From Deltaproteobacteria bacterium RIFOXYA12_FULL_58_15 (GTDB lineage Bacteria > Myxococcota > XYA12-FULL-58-9), in NCBI GenBank assembly GCA_001798605.1, contig MGST01000016.1, positions 1,640-65,639 of the forward strand: a stretch of DNA of 64,000 nt. Direction: 5' to 3'. The notes under the pieces were generated by a model. The model was not told the origin of the DNA. It made no database searches and worked only from the letters and a program-made list of their open reading frames with translations. The position numbers were made by a program, and so were the translations under genes. Positions within the stretch are counted from its first letter, which is position 1; every line of letters begins with the position of its first letter. Positions 53,563 to 61,950 of the stretch are shown piece by piece.

Positions 53563-55482
53563 ATGACACCAACCTTCCGAAGTGACCTTACTTGCTCGCG
53601 CGAGGAACAACAGGGTGTCGTTTTCTATAGGATTGACGACCCCAAGGCCCAGACGAGCTTTCGTCTTTATGAAATCGAGTATCTGATTGCCAAGAAGCTC
53701 GACGGCACTCGCACACTTCTCGAGGTCATCGCAGCGGTCAAAAAGGAATTCAATTTCGATATCTCCGAGCCAGACTTGCAGCGGTTCGTCAATCAGTTAG
53801 AGTCAATGGGTTTTCTCCTCGGTGGCCGTGATGGCGAAGCTTCTGTGGAACAGGAGACCGCCGTTATGGCGCGCCCGAGCAAGGCTCCTGCTGCCGCACC
53901 GGAGTCCCTTGACTTGCTCGATGATGCAGGTGGCGCTGAGCCCCACCTTGATCAGGCCGAGTTCGACCGACTCCTGCGGTCTGCTTTCATGCACGTGAAG
54001 CAGGGGTATATCGTCCACGCGCGGGACTATTTTCTTGCTGCAAAGGAACTCAATCCCACCGACGACCGATTGGCAAAATTGGTCCATCATTTAGAAATCA
54101 TTGGCGACGCGAGCGGCCCAGCTGAGGTGGAGTACCTGTGGAACCAGGCCACTGAGCTGTTCCCTGATGTGGCGGCTAGGTTGGGCCCCTTCGTTGACGC
54201 CCATTCCGGCGGCACACAGGTGGACAGCGATGAAGGTGAGACCACCGGATCTGGTGGTGAGGACATTCGATCGCGGTTGGTATGGGCTGTCGTCGCCCTC
54301 GTCGTGCTCGCAGGTGGAATTGCCGGCTTGGTCTTCGTGTTCATGGAATATGGCAATCACATCTTTGGAACGGCGGAGCGGGTGCGTGTGGCCGCGGTCA
54401 AGGCCGAGCGGATTCCCATCTTCCATGATGGGAAGGCCACCGCCGTGGAGCCACTCAATGAGAAATGGCTGAAGATCGGCGGCGATGGTGTCGTCGACAA
54501 GGTTCATGTTGCAATCTCCAATCGCGTGAGCGCTGGCGATGTGTTGGTGTCGCTTGAGCTTCCTGATCGGGCCACCGAGCAGCTTGCCAAGGCACAGAAG
54601 GCCGTCGACAAGAACACAGTGGTCTACAACAAGGCGATGGAGAAGCTCGGCAAGATCACCGATGAAATGGAAGGAGTGCAAACTGAGCGCACTGTCGCCG
54701 AAGAAAAGCTCAAGGGGCTGCTTCGTCCTCAGAGTGTTCTCAAGCAAGGTGGAGTGTCAAAACGGGACATCGAAAAGTGGAAAACGGTCAAAGTCGAGGC
54801 CAACAAGAAACTGTCGAAGCTCACCAAGAAGGCGCGAGGGCCGAAGAAACAGGTCGCCAATGCAGAAAAGAAGCTAGTTGCGGCCCAAAAACGATTCGAG
54901 AGCCTGCAACAACAACTGGGGGACAATTTCATCCGTGCTCCATTTGATGGCAGAGTGGTCGCGCTCAATGCTGCTGTGGGTAAAACAGTCAAAGCCGGTG
55001 AACAGTTGGTGCAGCTCCGGGATGTTGATGGCGTCAGGCTCACCTTCGAGGTTGGTACGGCCGCGGAGCTGCAGACTGGAGGTGAGGCACATGTTGCCCT
55101 TGGGCGTGGTGCCCCCAATCGCGCCAAGGTGCTGGAAGTGGGTGAAGGGGGCCGTGTCGTGCTGAAACTGGAGGACCCCTCTGGGGGGTTTGTCGACATT
55201 GCACCGGAAGAGTTTGGTTTGGTGAAGCAGTTTGTGGAGCCAGCGTTTCGGATTCCCACGGGCGGCTTGACGGGGGCCGAAGGTGCTCCTTACGTCATTG
55301 AGGCTCTGCAAAACAGTGCACATTGGCGCAACGTTGAAGTTCTCAGCCGTGATGCTTCGAGCGTGGTGATCCGTGATGGCACTGGTACACTGCGAGACGG
55401 AGCTGCGATTGTTGTCGGTCACCTCGAGGGTGGCAACCTGGCCAACATCCCGGATGGTTCGTCCCTTGTCATAGAGAATTAG
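53563..55482 (+). CDS. PqqD-like plus HlyD-type membrane fusion protein
   Basis: The 639-aa product has an N-terminal PqqD-like domain (about 18-85, RLYEIEYLIAKKLDGTRTLL, EKEF-type helix, VNQLESMGFLLGG), then a helical region with TPR-like spacing (about 130-200), an acidic Gly linker, one membrane helix (about 240-263, WAVVALVVLAGGIAGLVFVF), and a HlyD-type periplasmic part: a lipoyl-like half (KWLKIGGDGVVDKVHVAI), a long Lys-rich coiled coil (about 340-455) and the second lipoyl half (FIRAPFDGRVVALNAAVGKT). A final beta domain follows. It looks like an adaptor that links a cytoplasmic peptide-handling domain to a membrane export route. No ABC transporter or site-2 protease gene is nearby. 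The ATG at 53563 lacks a clear ribosome-binding site. Confidence 0.75.
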   Translation: MTPTFRSDLTCSREEQQGVVFYRIDDPKAQTSFRLYEIEYLIAKKLDGTRTLLEVIAAVKKEFNFDISEPDLQRFVNQLESMGFLLGGRDGEASVEQETAVMARPSKAPAAAPESLDLLDDAGGAEPHLDQAEFDRLLRSAFMHVKQGYIVHARDYFLAAKELNPTDDRLAKLVHHLEIIGDASGPAEVEYLWNQATELFPDVAARLGPFVDAHSGGTQVDSDEGETTGSGGEDIRSRLVWAVVALVVLAGGIAGLVFVFMEYGNHIFGTAERVRVAAVKAERIPIFHDGKATAVEPLNEKWLKIGGDGVVDKVHVAISNRVSAGDVLVSLELPDRATEQLAKAQKAVDKNTVVYNKAMEKLGKITDEMEGVQTERTVAEEKLKGLLRPQSVLKQGGVSKRDIEKWKTVKVEANKKLSKLTKKARGPKKQVANAEKKLVAAQKRFESLQQQLGDNFIRAPFDGRVVALNAAVGKTVKAGEQLVQLRDVDGVRLTFEVGTAAELQTGGEAHVALGRGAPNRAKVLEVGEGGRVVLKLEDPSGGFVDIAPEEFGLVKQFVEPAFRIPTGGLTGAEGAPYVIEALQNSAHWRNVEVLSRDASSVVIRDGTGTLRDGAAIVVGHLEGGNLANIPDGSSLVIEN

Positions 55483-55518
55483 ACGCGGTCTTCCGGGCGC
55501 AGAAACGCTTTCATCGGA

Positions 55519-56229
55519 TCACTTGCCGCCTATTTTGCCTAAGTCGACGGGCTCCGCGCTCGGAGCGCTTGGCGCTTCCCGTGTGGAGGTCGGCGCGATC
55601 GGAGTGGCAGTTGTCTTGGCGGGGCCCCCTACGGGCACAGGTACGACAATGCCGTTCATGAGTGCCTCAATGGATTCAGCGAGAGGATGAAAGAGCTCGG
55701 TCCGCCCCGCGGCGACGACTGCTACGCCACGTCCGTCGATGACCAGGAGCGTCGATATTTGCGTAACGGCAATGGGATTTGAGGTTGGGTTGGTCGTTAA
55801 GGTGTAGTCGTGTTTCACGCGGAACCCGCGCCGCGGGCCGATGGTTATGGGCCGCTGCTCGACGCTGGCTATTCGCAGTGAGCCATCCTTCTCATGTGCA
55901 GCCATGTCTCTGAGATTCTCGGTGAAAAATTCCTCCAGCCGGGTCGCTTGCAAGCCTTGGGGTTGAACGAGCACGTCGATTCGCGGTGAGAGCGGTACCG
56001 GGCTTTCGCGGGTGAGTCGGAAAACCACGCCGCCGGATTTTGGATCCGACGGTCCAATAGAAGCATCCACAACCCACCCGGGTAGCGCTGGAAGGGCGAT
56101 TCCCGCTTCGGGGATCTGGAATGTGGGTTGTTTGCTGCTCTCGTCACAACTGCAGCCTAGAGTTGCAGCGACGAAGGCCACCCATGTGTACATTGCACCA
56201 GAACTTGCAGGGGCGCGGTATCGCAACAT
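55519..56229 (-). CDS. Lipoprotein, unknown (236 aa)
   Basis: The product has a lipoprotein signal with lipobox AATLGC (lipid Cys at about residue 26, followed by SCDES). The mature part is beta-rich, with [38 protein letters not shown] and [20 protein letters not shown], then a Pro/Thr/Ala linker ending GGK. The N-terminal start [19 protein letters not shown] keeps two Arg before the hydrophobic stretch, which favours the start at 56229 over the internal ATG at 56193. It is convergent to the PqqD-HlyD gene (36 bp gap). No family recognised; a plausible role is an outer-membrane-attached envelope component. Confidence 0.68.
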   Translation of the reverse strand: MLRYRAPASSGAMYTWVAFVAATLGCSCDESSKQPTFQIPEAGIALPALPGWVVDASIGPSDPKSGGVVFRLTRESPVPLSPRIDVLVQPQGLQATRLEEFFTENLRDMAAHEKDGSLRIASVEQRPITIGPRRGFRVKHDYTLTTNPTSNPIAVTQISTLLVIDGRGVAVVAAGRTELFHPLAESIEALMNGIVVPVPVGGPAKTTATPIAPTSTREAPSAPSAEPVDLGKIGGK

Positions 56230-56283
56230 TGTGGAGCGAGGGTAGCACGACCGAGCGAGAATGTTCCAGTGATGCGTCGCTAC

Positions 56284-56898
56284 CTACTTCTTCTTGGCCG
56301 CCTTCTTCTTGGCCGTCTTCTTCTTGGCCGTCTTCTTCTTGGCCGTCTTCTTCTTGGCCGTCTTCTTCTTGGCCAAAGGAGCTGCCGTTTGGGCGATGAT
56401 CGCACCTATTTCAGGGCCAATAGCGTGGCCAAGGAGCTGCATCATCCGGGTGATGTGAATCAGATGCAGATAGAACGCCGTCATATGTGAAGCGCTCGAC
56501 ACGTGTGTTACGCAATCGGCGACAAAGCTCTGCAGCTCGGGAAAGCCGTCGGTCATCACGTCGAGGCGTTCTGCGATGCGTTGGCGATGGCTGGGGCCAA
56601 ATTGTGAGCTGCCGTGCATTAATGGATCAGCAATGACAACGAGTGAGCGAACTTTGAGTGCAACGCGCAACACCAGGCGGATTGGTACACCCGAGCGCAA
56701 AAGCGTACCCGCAATGTCGATGGCACCATCGATTACCTCGGTACGCAAACGAGCTCGTCCTGCTTTTGAGTACCACCCGCCTTCCAGATAGCTGGTCATG
56801 GTTTGGGACGTTAGCGCCAACGCCTCGACCACTGCAAGGGTTGATTCTGTCCGGCTTTCGTCAAAGATGGCCTGGGGTCTGTTGGCGGCTGGTGGCAA
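56284..56898 (-). CDS. Helical protein with Lys/Ala repeat tail (204 aa)
   Basis: The product begins [16 protein letters not shown] and continues as a mostly helical domain of about 170 residues ([60 protein letters not shown]), which may be globular with several buried helices. It ends in a tail of repeated [10 protein letters not shown] units encoded by tandem 15-bp copies at about 56287-56375. Such Lys tails often bind nucleic acid or membranes. The start is uncertain: the TTG at 56898 is the first codon, and internal starts at later GTG or ATG codons are possible. It is divergent from the class IV aminotransferase gene. Function unknown. Confidence 0.55.
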   Translation of the reverse strand: MPPAANRPQAIFDESRTESTLAVVEALALTSQTMTSYLEGGWYSKAGRARLRTEVIDGAIDIAGTLLRSGVPIRLVLRVALKVRSLVVIADPLMHGSSQFGPSHRQRIAERLDVMTDGFPELQSFVADCVTHVSSASHMTAFYLHLIHITRMMQLLGHAIGPEIGAIIAQTAAPLAKKKTAKKKTAKKKTAKKKTAKKKAAKKK

Positions 56899-56917
56899 TC
56901 GGCAGTAGGATATTTTT

Positions 56918-57790
56918 GTGAAACCAAAGATCTACATCAGAGGTCAGCTCATGGAGCCTGAGGACGCGCGAATTAGCGTTCTCGACCGGGGTTTTCTTTA
57001 CGGTGACTCGATTTACGAGGTTGCCCGTGTCTACAATGGCGTACCATTTGCCCTCGAGGCACACCTTGAGCGGTTCTACGCGTCTGGAGAACGGATAGGT
57101 TTTGCACTGCCGTGGTCTCGCAACGAGTTACGGAACGTAATCAAGGAGACGTTGGAGGCAGCAGCGGCCACTGATGCCTATCTGCGAGTCATTGCGACGC
57201 GTGGATGCGGACCCCTCGATTTGGCACCGCAGGCAGCCATTGATCCCCAGCTCATCGTCATGGCTCTCGCGCCAACTGTGCCGTCAAAGGAGACCTACGA
57301 GCGTGGGCGAAGCGCATGGACAGTGTCGGTTCGGCGCAATCTCAAAAGAGCTATCGATCCGCAAGCGAAGACCGGCAACTATATGAATAACGTTCTCGCG
57401 GTGGCAGATGCACGCAGGCACGGCGCTGACGAAGCAATCATGCTCGATGTCGAAGGCCGGGTGGCAGAGGGCAGCTCGGCCAATGTCTGGGCGCTCATTG
57501 ATGGCGTGTGGGTGACCCCCCCGCTGGAGGTTGGGATCCTCGGAGGCATCACGCGTCACACCTTGTTGTCCATTTGTGGTACGGCCAAAGTTGCAGCGGA
57601 AGAGAGAATGATCTGGCCTGAGGATTTGGCGGCGGCATCCGAGGTCTGTATCTGCAGCTCAATGCGTGAGATCGTTCCTATTGTCCTACTCAATGGCAAA
57701 CCGATTGGTACGGGCAACGTCGGAAGAAATGTCGCTCGCCTGCACGAGCTCTATCGGGCTGAGGTATCAGCGCAGACAAAGTCGTGGTGA
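56918..57790 (+). CDS. Class IV PLP aminotransferase (IlvE-like)
   Basis: The 290-aa product is a fold-type IV PLP enzyme: N-terminal ISVLDRGFLYGDSIYEVARV, the catalytic Lys in KTGNYMNNVLA (about residue 152), the Glu in VAEGSSANVW (about 186) and GGITRHTLLSIC for the phosphate region. It could be a branched-chain amino acid aminotransferase, a D-amino acid aminotransferase or a 4-amino-4-deoxychorismate lyase; the motifs alone do not settle the substrate. Length is close to the D-amino acid aminotransferase type (about 280-290). GTG start at 56918. The stop lies 17 bp before the GTG of the NYN-domain gene. Confidence 0.82.
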   Translation: MKPKIYIRGQLMEPEDARISVLDRGFLYGDSIYEVARVYNGVPFALEAHLERFYASGERIGFALPWSRNELRNVIKETLEAAAATDAYLRVIATRGCGPLDLAPQAAIDPQLIVMALAPTVPSKETYERGRSAWTVSVRRNLKRAIDPQAKTGNYMNNVLAVADARRHGADEAIMLDVEGRVAEGSSANVWALIDGVWVTPPLEVGILGGITRHTLLSICGTAKVAAEERMIWPEDLAAASEVCICSSMREIVPIVLLNGKPIGTGNVGRNVARLHELYRAEVSAQTKSW

Positions 57791-57809
57791 CAACGCAAAC
57801 GGAGTCGTG

Positions 57810-59297
57810 GTGAGCAAGGGAACTGCCAAACCGGGTGGCGTGACCAATCGAGAGCTTCTTGAGCTATTGCCCCGGCTCCGTTCGATCTTCGACCCAGCCT
57901 CCTTGCGAGTTGTGACCACTGGTGCCTACGACAGAACCCGTGCCGAGAAGCTCATCGCCAAGGTTTTCAAACGCCCCAAGGGGATGTTAAGGAACACTCC
58001 GCGCCTCGAGCTTATGACTACCTTGGCGGCCGCGTTCTTCGAGCGGGATGACATCGCCAAGGAGATGGTGCGCGACTTGGACCGGGCCACACATGCGGAA
58101 TGTTCATTGGTGTCCTCCCTGGATGTGAGCACCATCCGTGAGCAGATGGGTTCGTTCGAGGCGCTGCGTCTCCGGCGCCACGGTGCCAAATTATTTTGGG
58201 CGCTGGCACGTGATGAGCGCGAGATTATCTCCAGTATGGCGAGGGATGTGGTTCGCGAATACGTTGAGCGTGCGGACAAGCTCGATCGTGCTCGCAAAGT
58301 GGTACGCGAGAAGGGCGCAGAGGCCGAGCTCAATGAGTTCGAGAACCTGTTTCAGAGCGCCGCCAAACGAGCGCATTTTCTCGAGGCGGAAGTGTCGGCT
58401 GTGGAAAAGGAGAGGGCAACTCTCTTGGTTGAGGTCGGTCGTCAGAAGGCTGAACTGCGTAAGGAGATGGAGCGCCGTCGGGAACTGGCGGCCCAATTGG
58501 CCGAGGTGCAGAAGTCTTCTACGCCCCACGTATCGCCCCCACCCGAGCAGAACACCGCTGAGCTAGAGCGGCATCGACACAAATTGCAGAAGCGCCTCGC
58601 CGCCGTGGAGCGGGAGCGGGATGGCTTGCGAAAGATTTGTGATCGGGTGCCCGATCTCGAAGCCGACAATGAGCGCTTGCGCCGAACCATTGAGATGCTG
58701 CGCAAACACCGGGAAAAAGACAACGGTCGCCACAACGCCGATCCCATCGAGACAACCGTGTCGGGCGCGCCGTTGGTTGAGTCACCGCGGCGTCATCAGG
58801 TGCTAAAGGGGAACAAACGAGTCGGTGTGTTTGTCGATGTGGCCAATCTCGCTGGCGCGGCCCGGCGCGTCTACGGCGGTGCCGTTGACTACCGCCGTTT
58901 GCTGCATTTGGTCGTTGCCGGCAAAAACCTATCTGGGGCATTCGCTTTTGCCATCGACAAAGGGACCAGCGGCTATGATGCCTTTGCTGTTGCTCTGAGA
59001 GAAGCCGGCTACAAGGTTTTCACCAAGAGACCCAAGACATTCGCAGACGGATCTGTGAAGGCCGACTGGGATGTGGGCATTACTGTCGAGATGCTCTCGA
59101 TGCAGAGCAAGCTGGACGTCGTCGTGCTTGGATCTGGAGATGGAGATTTCGTTCCTGCAGTTCATCATCTGCGGCAGAAGGGTCTCAGGGTGGAGGTGGC
59201 GGCGTTTACCGAGCGCAGCGCCAAGGAACTGTTGGCGGCTGCCGATGGATTCATCGAGCTCGACGAATCAGTCCTCGAAGACCCATCCAAGAACTAG
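57810..59297 (+). CDS. NYN-domain protein with coiled coil (495 aa)
   Basis: The N-terminal region (about 1-130) is basic and helical, followed by a coiled coil (about 155-300, KERATLLVEVGRQKAELRKE, RRELAAQLAEVQKS). The C-terminus (about 335-490) is an NYN (LabA/DUF88) domain with VGVFVDVANLAGAAR, IDKGTSGYDAFAVALREAGY, KADWDVGITVEML and VVVLGSGDGDFVPAVHHLRQ, which carries the Asp positions expected of this PIN-like nuclease fold. The GTG at 57810 has CGGAG upstream; a longer in-frame frame from 57666 overlaps the aminotransferase gene and was rejected. Function is probably RNA cleavage or binding; target unknown. Its stop is only 10 bp from that of a convergent small gene. Confidence 0.8.
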   Translation: MSKGTAKPGGVTNRELLELLPRLRSIFDPASLRVVTTGAYDRTRAEKLIAKVFKRPKGMLRNTPRLELMTTLAAAFFERDDIAKEMVRDLDRATHAECSLVSSLDVSTIREQMGSFEALRLRRHGAKLFWALARDEREIISSMARDVVREYVERADKLDRARKVVREKGAEAELNEFENLFQSAAKRAHFLEAEVSAVEKERATLLVEVGRQKAELRKEMERRRELAAQLAEVQKSSTPHVSPPPEQNTAELERHRHKLQKRLAAVERERDGLRKICDRVPDLEADNERLRRTIEMLRKHREKDNGRHNADPIETTVSGAPLVESPRRHQVLKGNKRVGVFVDVANLAGAARRVYGGAVDYRRLLHLVVAGKNLSGAFAFAIDKGTSGYDAFAVALREAGYKVFTKRPKTFADGSVKADWDVGITVEMLSMQSKLDVVVLGSGDGDFVPAVHHLRQKGLRVEVAAFTERSAKELLAAADGFIELDESVLEDPSKN

Positions 59298-59307
59298 GTA
59301 CGGCGAA

Positions 59308-59451
59308 TCACCGATCGACCTCGTCAGTTAGCTCGACAGGCGAGCCCTCGTCATCGAACTCCAGTGGGTCAAAGCCATCGAAGAACGTGGCGAGCTCCTC
59401 CGAATCGAAGGTTACCCGCATCTCATCCTGCCAATCATCTATTCGTGCCAT
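59308..59451 (-). CDS. Acidic small protein (47 aa), putative
   Basis: The frame encodes MARIDDWQDEMRVTFDSEEL followed by an acidic, hydrophobic stretch (ATFFDGFDPLEFDDEG) and ends EVDR. The ATG at 59451 is preceded by GAGG at a good distance (gacgaggcaccca) and lies 13 bp after the stop of the upstream gene, consistent with an operon. There is no recognised motif. Confidence is limited because short acidic frames arise by chance. Confidence 0.45.
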   Translation of the reverse strand: MARIDDWQDEMRVTFDSEELATFFDGFDPLEFDDEGSPVELTDEVDR

Positions 59452-59464
59452 TGGGTGCCTCGTC

Positions 59465-59812
59465 TCAACAATCGCCGTCGATGCCATGGGGGCCTGGACT
59501 CTGGAGGTTACTGACCATGCGGACCATGGCCTCATCCACAATCTGCTCGACGAAGCTCCAACGTCCATTGATGTTGTTGCCGTGGCGCTCAAAGAGGTCA
59601 CGACTGCCGGAGTCGAGGTGTTGGATGCCGAGGAGGAAAGATTTGCCGTTGAACGCCGCCACACGAACCTCCAATGCCGAGAAGAAAATTCTCAGGGAAC
59701 GCGCATCCCCAATTCGATCCCGTGTATCCCACGATCCTGATCCCGTCAAAAAATCGGCAACAAACGAGAGGAAAGCGACAAAGGGTTCAGCCGTCGCCAT
59801 AGAATAACGCAT
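59465..59812 (-). CDS. Small protein, unknown (115 aa)
   Basis: The product reads MRYSMATAEPFVAFLSFVAD, continues LTGSGSWDTRDRIGDA, then RIFFSALEVRVAAFNGKSFL and ends SPGPHGIDGDC. It has one hydrophobic N-terminal region, and the composition is that of a real protein in the second half. ATG at 59812 and 59800 are both possible starts and neither has a good ribosome-binding site; upstream in-frame sequence looks non-coding. It is upstream of the 47-aa acidic gene. No family recognised. A confident call would need a comparative search. Confidence 0.5.
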   Translation of the reverse strand: MRYSMATAEPFVAFLSFVADFLTGSGSWDTRDRIGDARSLRIFFSALEVRVAAFNGKSFLLGIQHLDSGSRDLFERHGNNINGRWSFVEQIVDEAMVRMVSNLQSPGPHGIDGDC

Positions 59813-59895
59813 TGCGTCATGGCGATGTCGAATTCCGCACCGCCGCCGGTCGATGCGCGATTGTTTGCCATGGGTTGAGCCAGGCCATCGTAACG

Positions 59896-60648
59896 TCACT
59901 GTCGGCGGAGAATGACCGTTTGGTCGCTGCCATCGGGTGCGGCACGGCGAATCCTTACTGCACCGCGATGCAACTTGATTTGCCCACCGCCTTCGAGTCG
60001 AGTTCGATGTTTGAACCATTGAGCACCATCGTCGGCAATGAGCAAGGTGAGCAGTCCGGCACCGCCAACGCGATAAAGAAGGGTGAGGTCGCCGATCGCA
60101 AGGGTTCCGTGCACGCGTTCGAGAATGATGTTGTTCGGGTCGACAGATTGATGGTCCAAAAGTACGGCCGCTTGGGGCTTGGGCATCGCGCTCAAAGCGA
60201 TAGGCTCGACCCCAGGAGGCAAGATTGGCGCGGGAGGCGGGGGAGGGTCAGGCGGTGGCACGTTCCTGCTGGGTGTGGGCGCGACTTTGCGCTCAGCGGG
60301 GGAGATAGCCCGCGGTAAGAGCTTGACCGGGACAGTTACGAGTTGTCGGTTCTCAAGATGGACTGGCAAGGTTAACGATTGAAACCCCATGCCACGAACC
60401 TCGAGGCGGTGCGTGCCAGCGGTAAGACTCTCATTGACATAGGGTGACTCGGTGGCCACCCGGTCGCCGTCCAACAAAATGGTGATTCCCGTTTCTGGCT
60501 CGACATCGACCCGAAGTCCAGCCTTGCCAACCTTGTCCGGCTGTTGTTCCTCCGGATGGAACATTGCCCGCAGGTTGGCGATTGCATCGCAGCCTGTCAT
60601 GCTGCCAACGGCAAGTGCGATCGCCCACAATGTCGGTTTGTGCCTCAC
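59896..60648 (-). CDS. PEGA-domain lipoprotein (250 aa)
   Basis: From the GTG at 60648 the product has a lipobox (ALAVGSMTGC) and then a short linker and a PEGA-like module (GLRVDVEPETGITILLDGD, SPYVNESLTAGTHRLEVRGM). A Pro-rich linker (about 130-165, with PPPDPPPPPAPILPP) follows, then a C-terminal beta domain (about 170-250) with GTLAIGDLTLLYRVGGAGLL and ends VILRRQ. PEGA modules are small envelope-binding folds. The start is chosen to place the lipobox about 20 residues in; a longer frame upstream looks non-coding. Function unknown; likely periplasmic or outer-membrane attached. Confidence 0.72.
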   Translation of the reverse strand: MRHKPTLWAIALAVGSMTGCDAIANLRAMFHPEEQQPDKVGKAGLRVDVEPETGITILLDGDRVATESPYVNESLTAGTHRLEVRGMGFQSLTLPVHLENRQLVTVPVKLLPRAISPAERKVAPTPSRNVPPPDPPPPPAPILPPGVEPIALSAMPKPQAAVLLDHQSVDPNNIILERVHGTLAIGDLTLLYRVGGAGLLTLLIADDGAQWFKHRTRLEGGGQIKLHRGAVRIRRAAPDGSDQTVILRRQ

Positions 60649-60787
60649 GAACCGAATTGTAGCTAGAATCGGACTCGAGTCCACATCTCGGTCAGTGATG
60701 ATTTTAGTGGTCTCGAGCCGTTTGGGCGAGTATACGGTGCGCGGCCCGTAACCCAATTGAAAGTACTTTTCAACGCAGGAGAGATAA

Positions 60788-61156
60788 GTGAATCTCAAAT
60801 ACAAATCTCATGTGGAGAATCAAAGGCAGACTGTGGCGACCGAATTGGCTGCTCGGACGGCCATCCTCAAGGAGAAGGGTCTCGACGACGCAGCTGTGCG
60901 TCGCAACCCGACGATCAGAAAACTCAAGGCCGCGATTCGCACCTCCGCAGTCAGACTTCGCCGCATCAAAGACATCGAAACGGCCAACGAAGAACACATC
61001 AAGGTGAAGGCCGAAAAGCATGCTGCCGAGAAGCAGGCGCACGAGAAGGGCAAAGAAAAGACCAAAGAAAAGGCCAAAGAAAAGACCAAAGAAAAGACCA
61101 AAGAAAAGACCAAAGACATCGTTGCCAAGAAGTCCAAGAAAGACGCGACCGACTGA
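60788..61156 (+). CDS. Lys/Glu-rich protein with KEKT repeat tail (122 aa)
   Basis: The GTG at 60788 has AGGAGA 4 bases upstream. The product begins MNLKYKSHVENQRQTVATEL, has a helical N-terminal domain (about 1-75, rich in Ala/Arg/Lys), and then tandem KEKTKEKA-type units (12-bp DNA unit, about 61051-61118) before ending KKSKKDATD. It is highly basic and mostly helical, so it may bind nucleic acid, as small Lys-rich histone-like proteins do, but there is no recognised fold. It is divergent from the PEGA lipoprotein gene. Confidence 0.7.
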   Translation: MNLKYKSHVENQRQTVATELAARTAILKEKGLDDAAVRRNPTIRKLKAAIRTSAVRLRRIKDIETANEEHIKVKAEKHAAEKQAHEKGKEKTKEKAKEKTKEKTKEKTKDIVAKKSKKDATD

Positions 61157-61264
61157 GTCCTCCAATCATTCGTTCGCGCGAGGCCGATGGTTCTTGCAAC
61201 TAGCTTGCAGAACCAACCTCAGCAAAGACATTCGTCGCCCTCCAAAAACGCACTGGCACACATG

Positions 61265-61293
61265 TTGCCGTTGAGGTGACGATGTTTTAGATT
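61265..61293 (+). promoter_or_regulatory. Possible promoter of a PilZ gene
   Basis: TTGCCG at 61265-61270 and TAGATT at 61288-61293 with a 17-base spacer. The -10 box ends only 7 bases before the GTG start at 61301, so the transcript might begin at or near the start codon (leaderless). Confidence 0.35.
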
Positions 61294-61300
61294 CGCAGAC

Positions 61301-61939
61301 GTGGCTAACGCAAAGATCGATCGAGAGGTCCTCACCTTTGCCAATCGCAATGCGTTCTTGGCAAGCTATGTTGAGAAACAGGGCCAACCTGGCGGTTTGA
61401 TGCTGCCAGACCGCCCGCACCTGGGTGTTGGGGACGCGGTTCATCTCGAAGTGGTTTTTGCAGACAGGCTGATGATCTTTCAAGTGCGTGGTGTCGTCGG
61501 CGAGCATTTTTCCATGGCTTCTCCCGCGATGATGCGGGTTGACCTGCCGAGCTCAGTGGACCCGTCATGCAAGATTGTCTTGGAGTATGTGAATGGAACC
61601 CTCTCCCAGGAGGTGCAACGGCGAGGGCGACGTTTTCCAGTGGATATGGAGCTCGAATACGCCACCGACGAGGTGTTCACTCGCGCCACCACCGAAGACC
61701 TCAACAAGACGGGTGCGTTTCTTGTTACCGATGACCTGCTAGAGGCGGGAACCCTGCTGGCTATCCGCATTCAACCGCCTGGGGGTGGGCCTGCAGTCAT
61801 ATTCAATGCCGAGGTCGCGTGGCAACGAAAGCGCGAGCCCCGGGGATTCGGTGTGCTTTTTCTGAGCGGTGATCCGAAGCGACAAAAACAGATCGGTGAC
61901 TTGGTGGAAGCGCTCGTTCGGCAACAGACCGCGAAATGA
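61301..61939 (+). CDS. PilZ domain protein (212 aa)
   Basis: The product has an N-terminal region (about 1-100) with a PilZ-like sheet (GDAVHLEVVFADRLMIFQVR) and a C-terminal PilZ domain (about 105-205). The second has the RxxxR-type motif QRRGRRF (about 107-113), the NKTGAFLV strand (D/NxSxxG variant) and a closing strand with GFGVLFL. This two-part layout is common in myxobacterial PilZ proteins. Whether it binds c-di-GMP is unclear, because the second motif is NKTG, not NxSxxG. The GTG at 61301 has no obvious ribosome-binding site. It is convergent to an NRDE gene, 11 bp away. Confidence 0.75.
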   Translation: MANAKIDREVLTFANRNAFLASYVEKQGQPGGLMLPDRPHLGVGDAVHLEVVFADRLMIFQVRGVVGEHFSMASPAMMRVDLPSSVDPSCKIVLEYVNGTLSQEVQRRGRRFPVDMELEYATDEVFTRATTEDLNKTGAFLVTDDLLEAGTLLAIRIQPPGGGPAVIFNAEVAWQRKREPRGFGVLFLSGDPKRQKQIGDLVEALVRQQTAK

Positions 61940-61950
61940 ATGTCGCAAAC

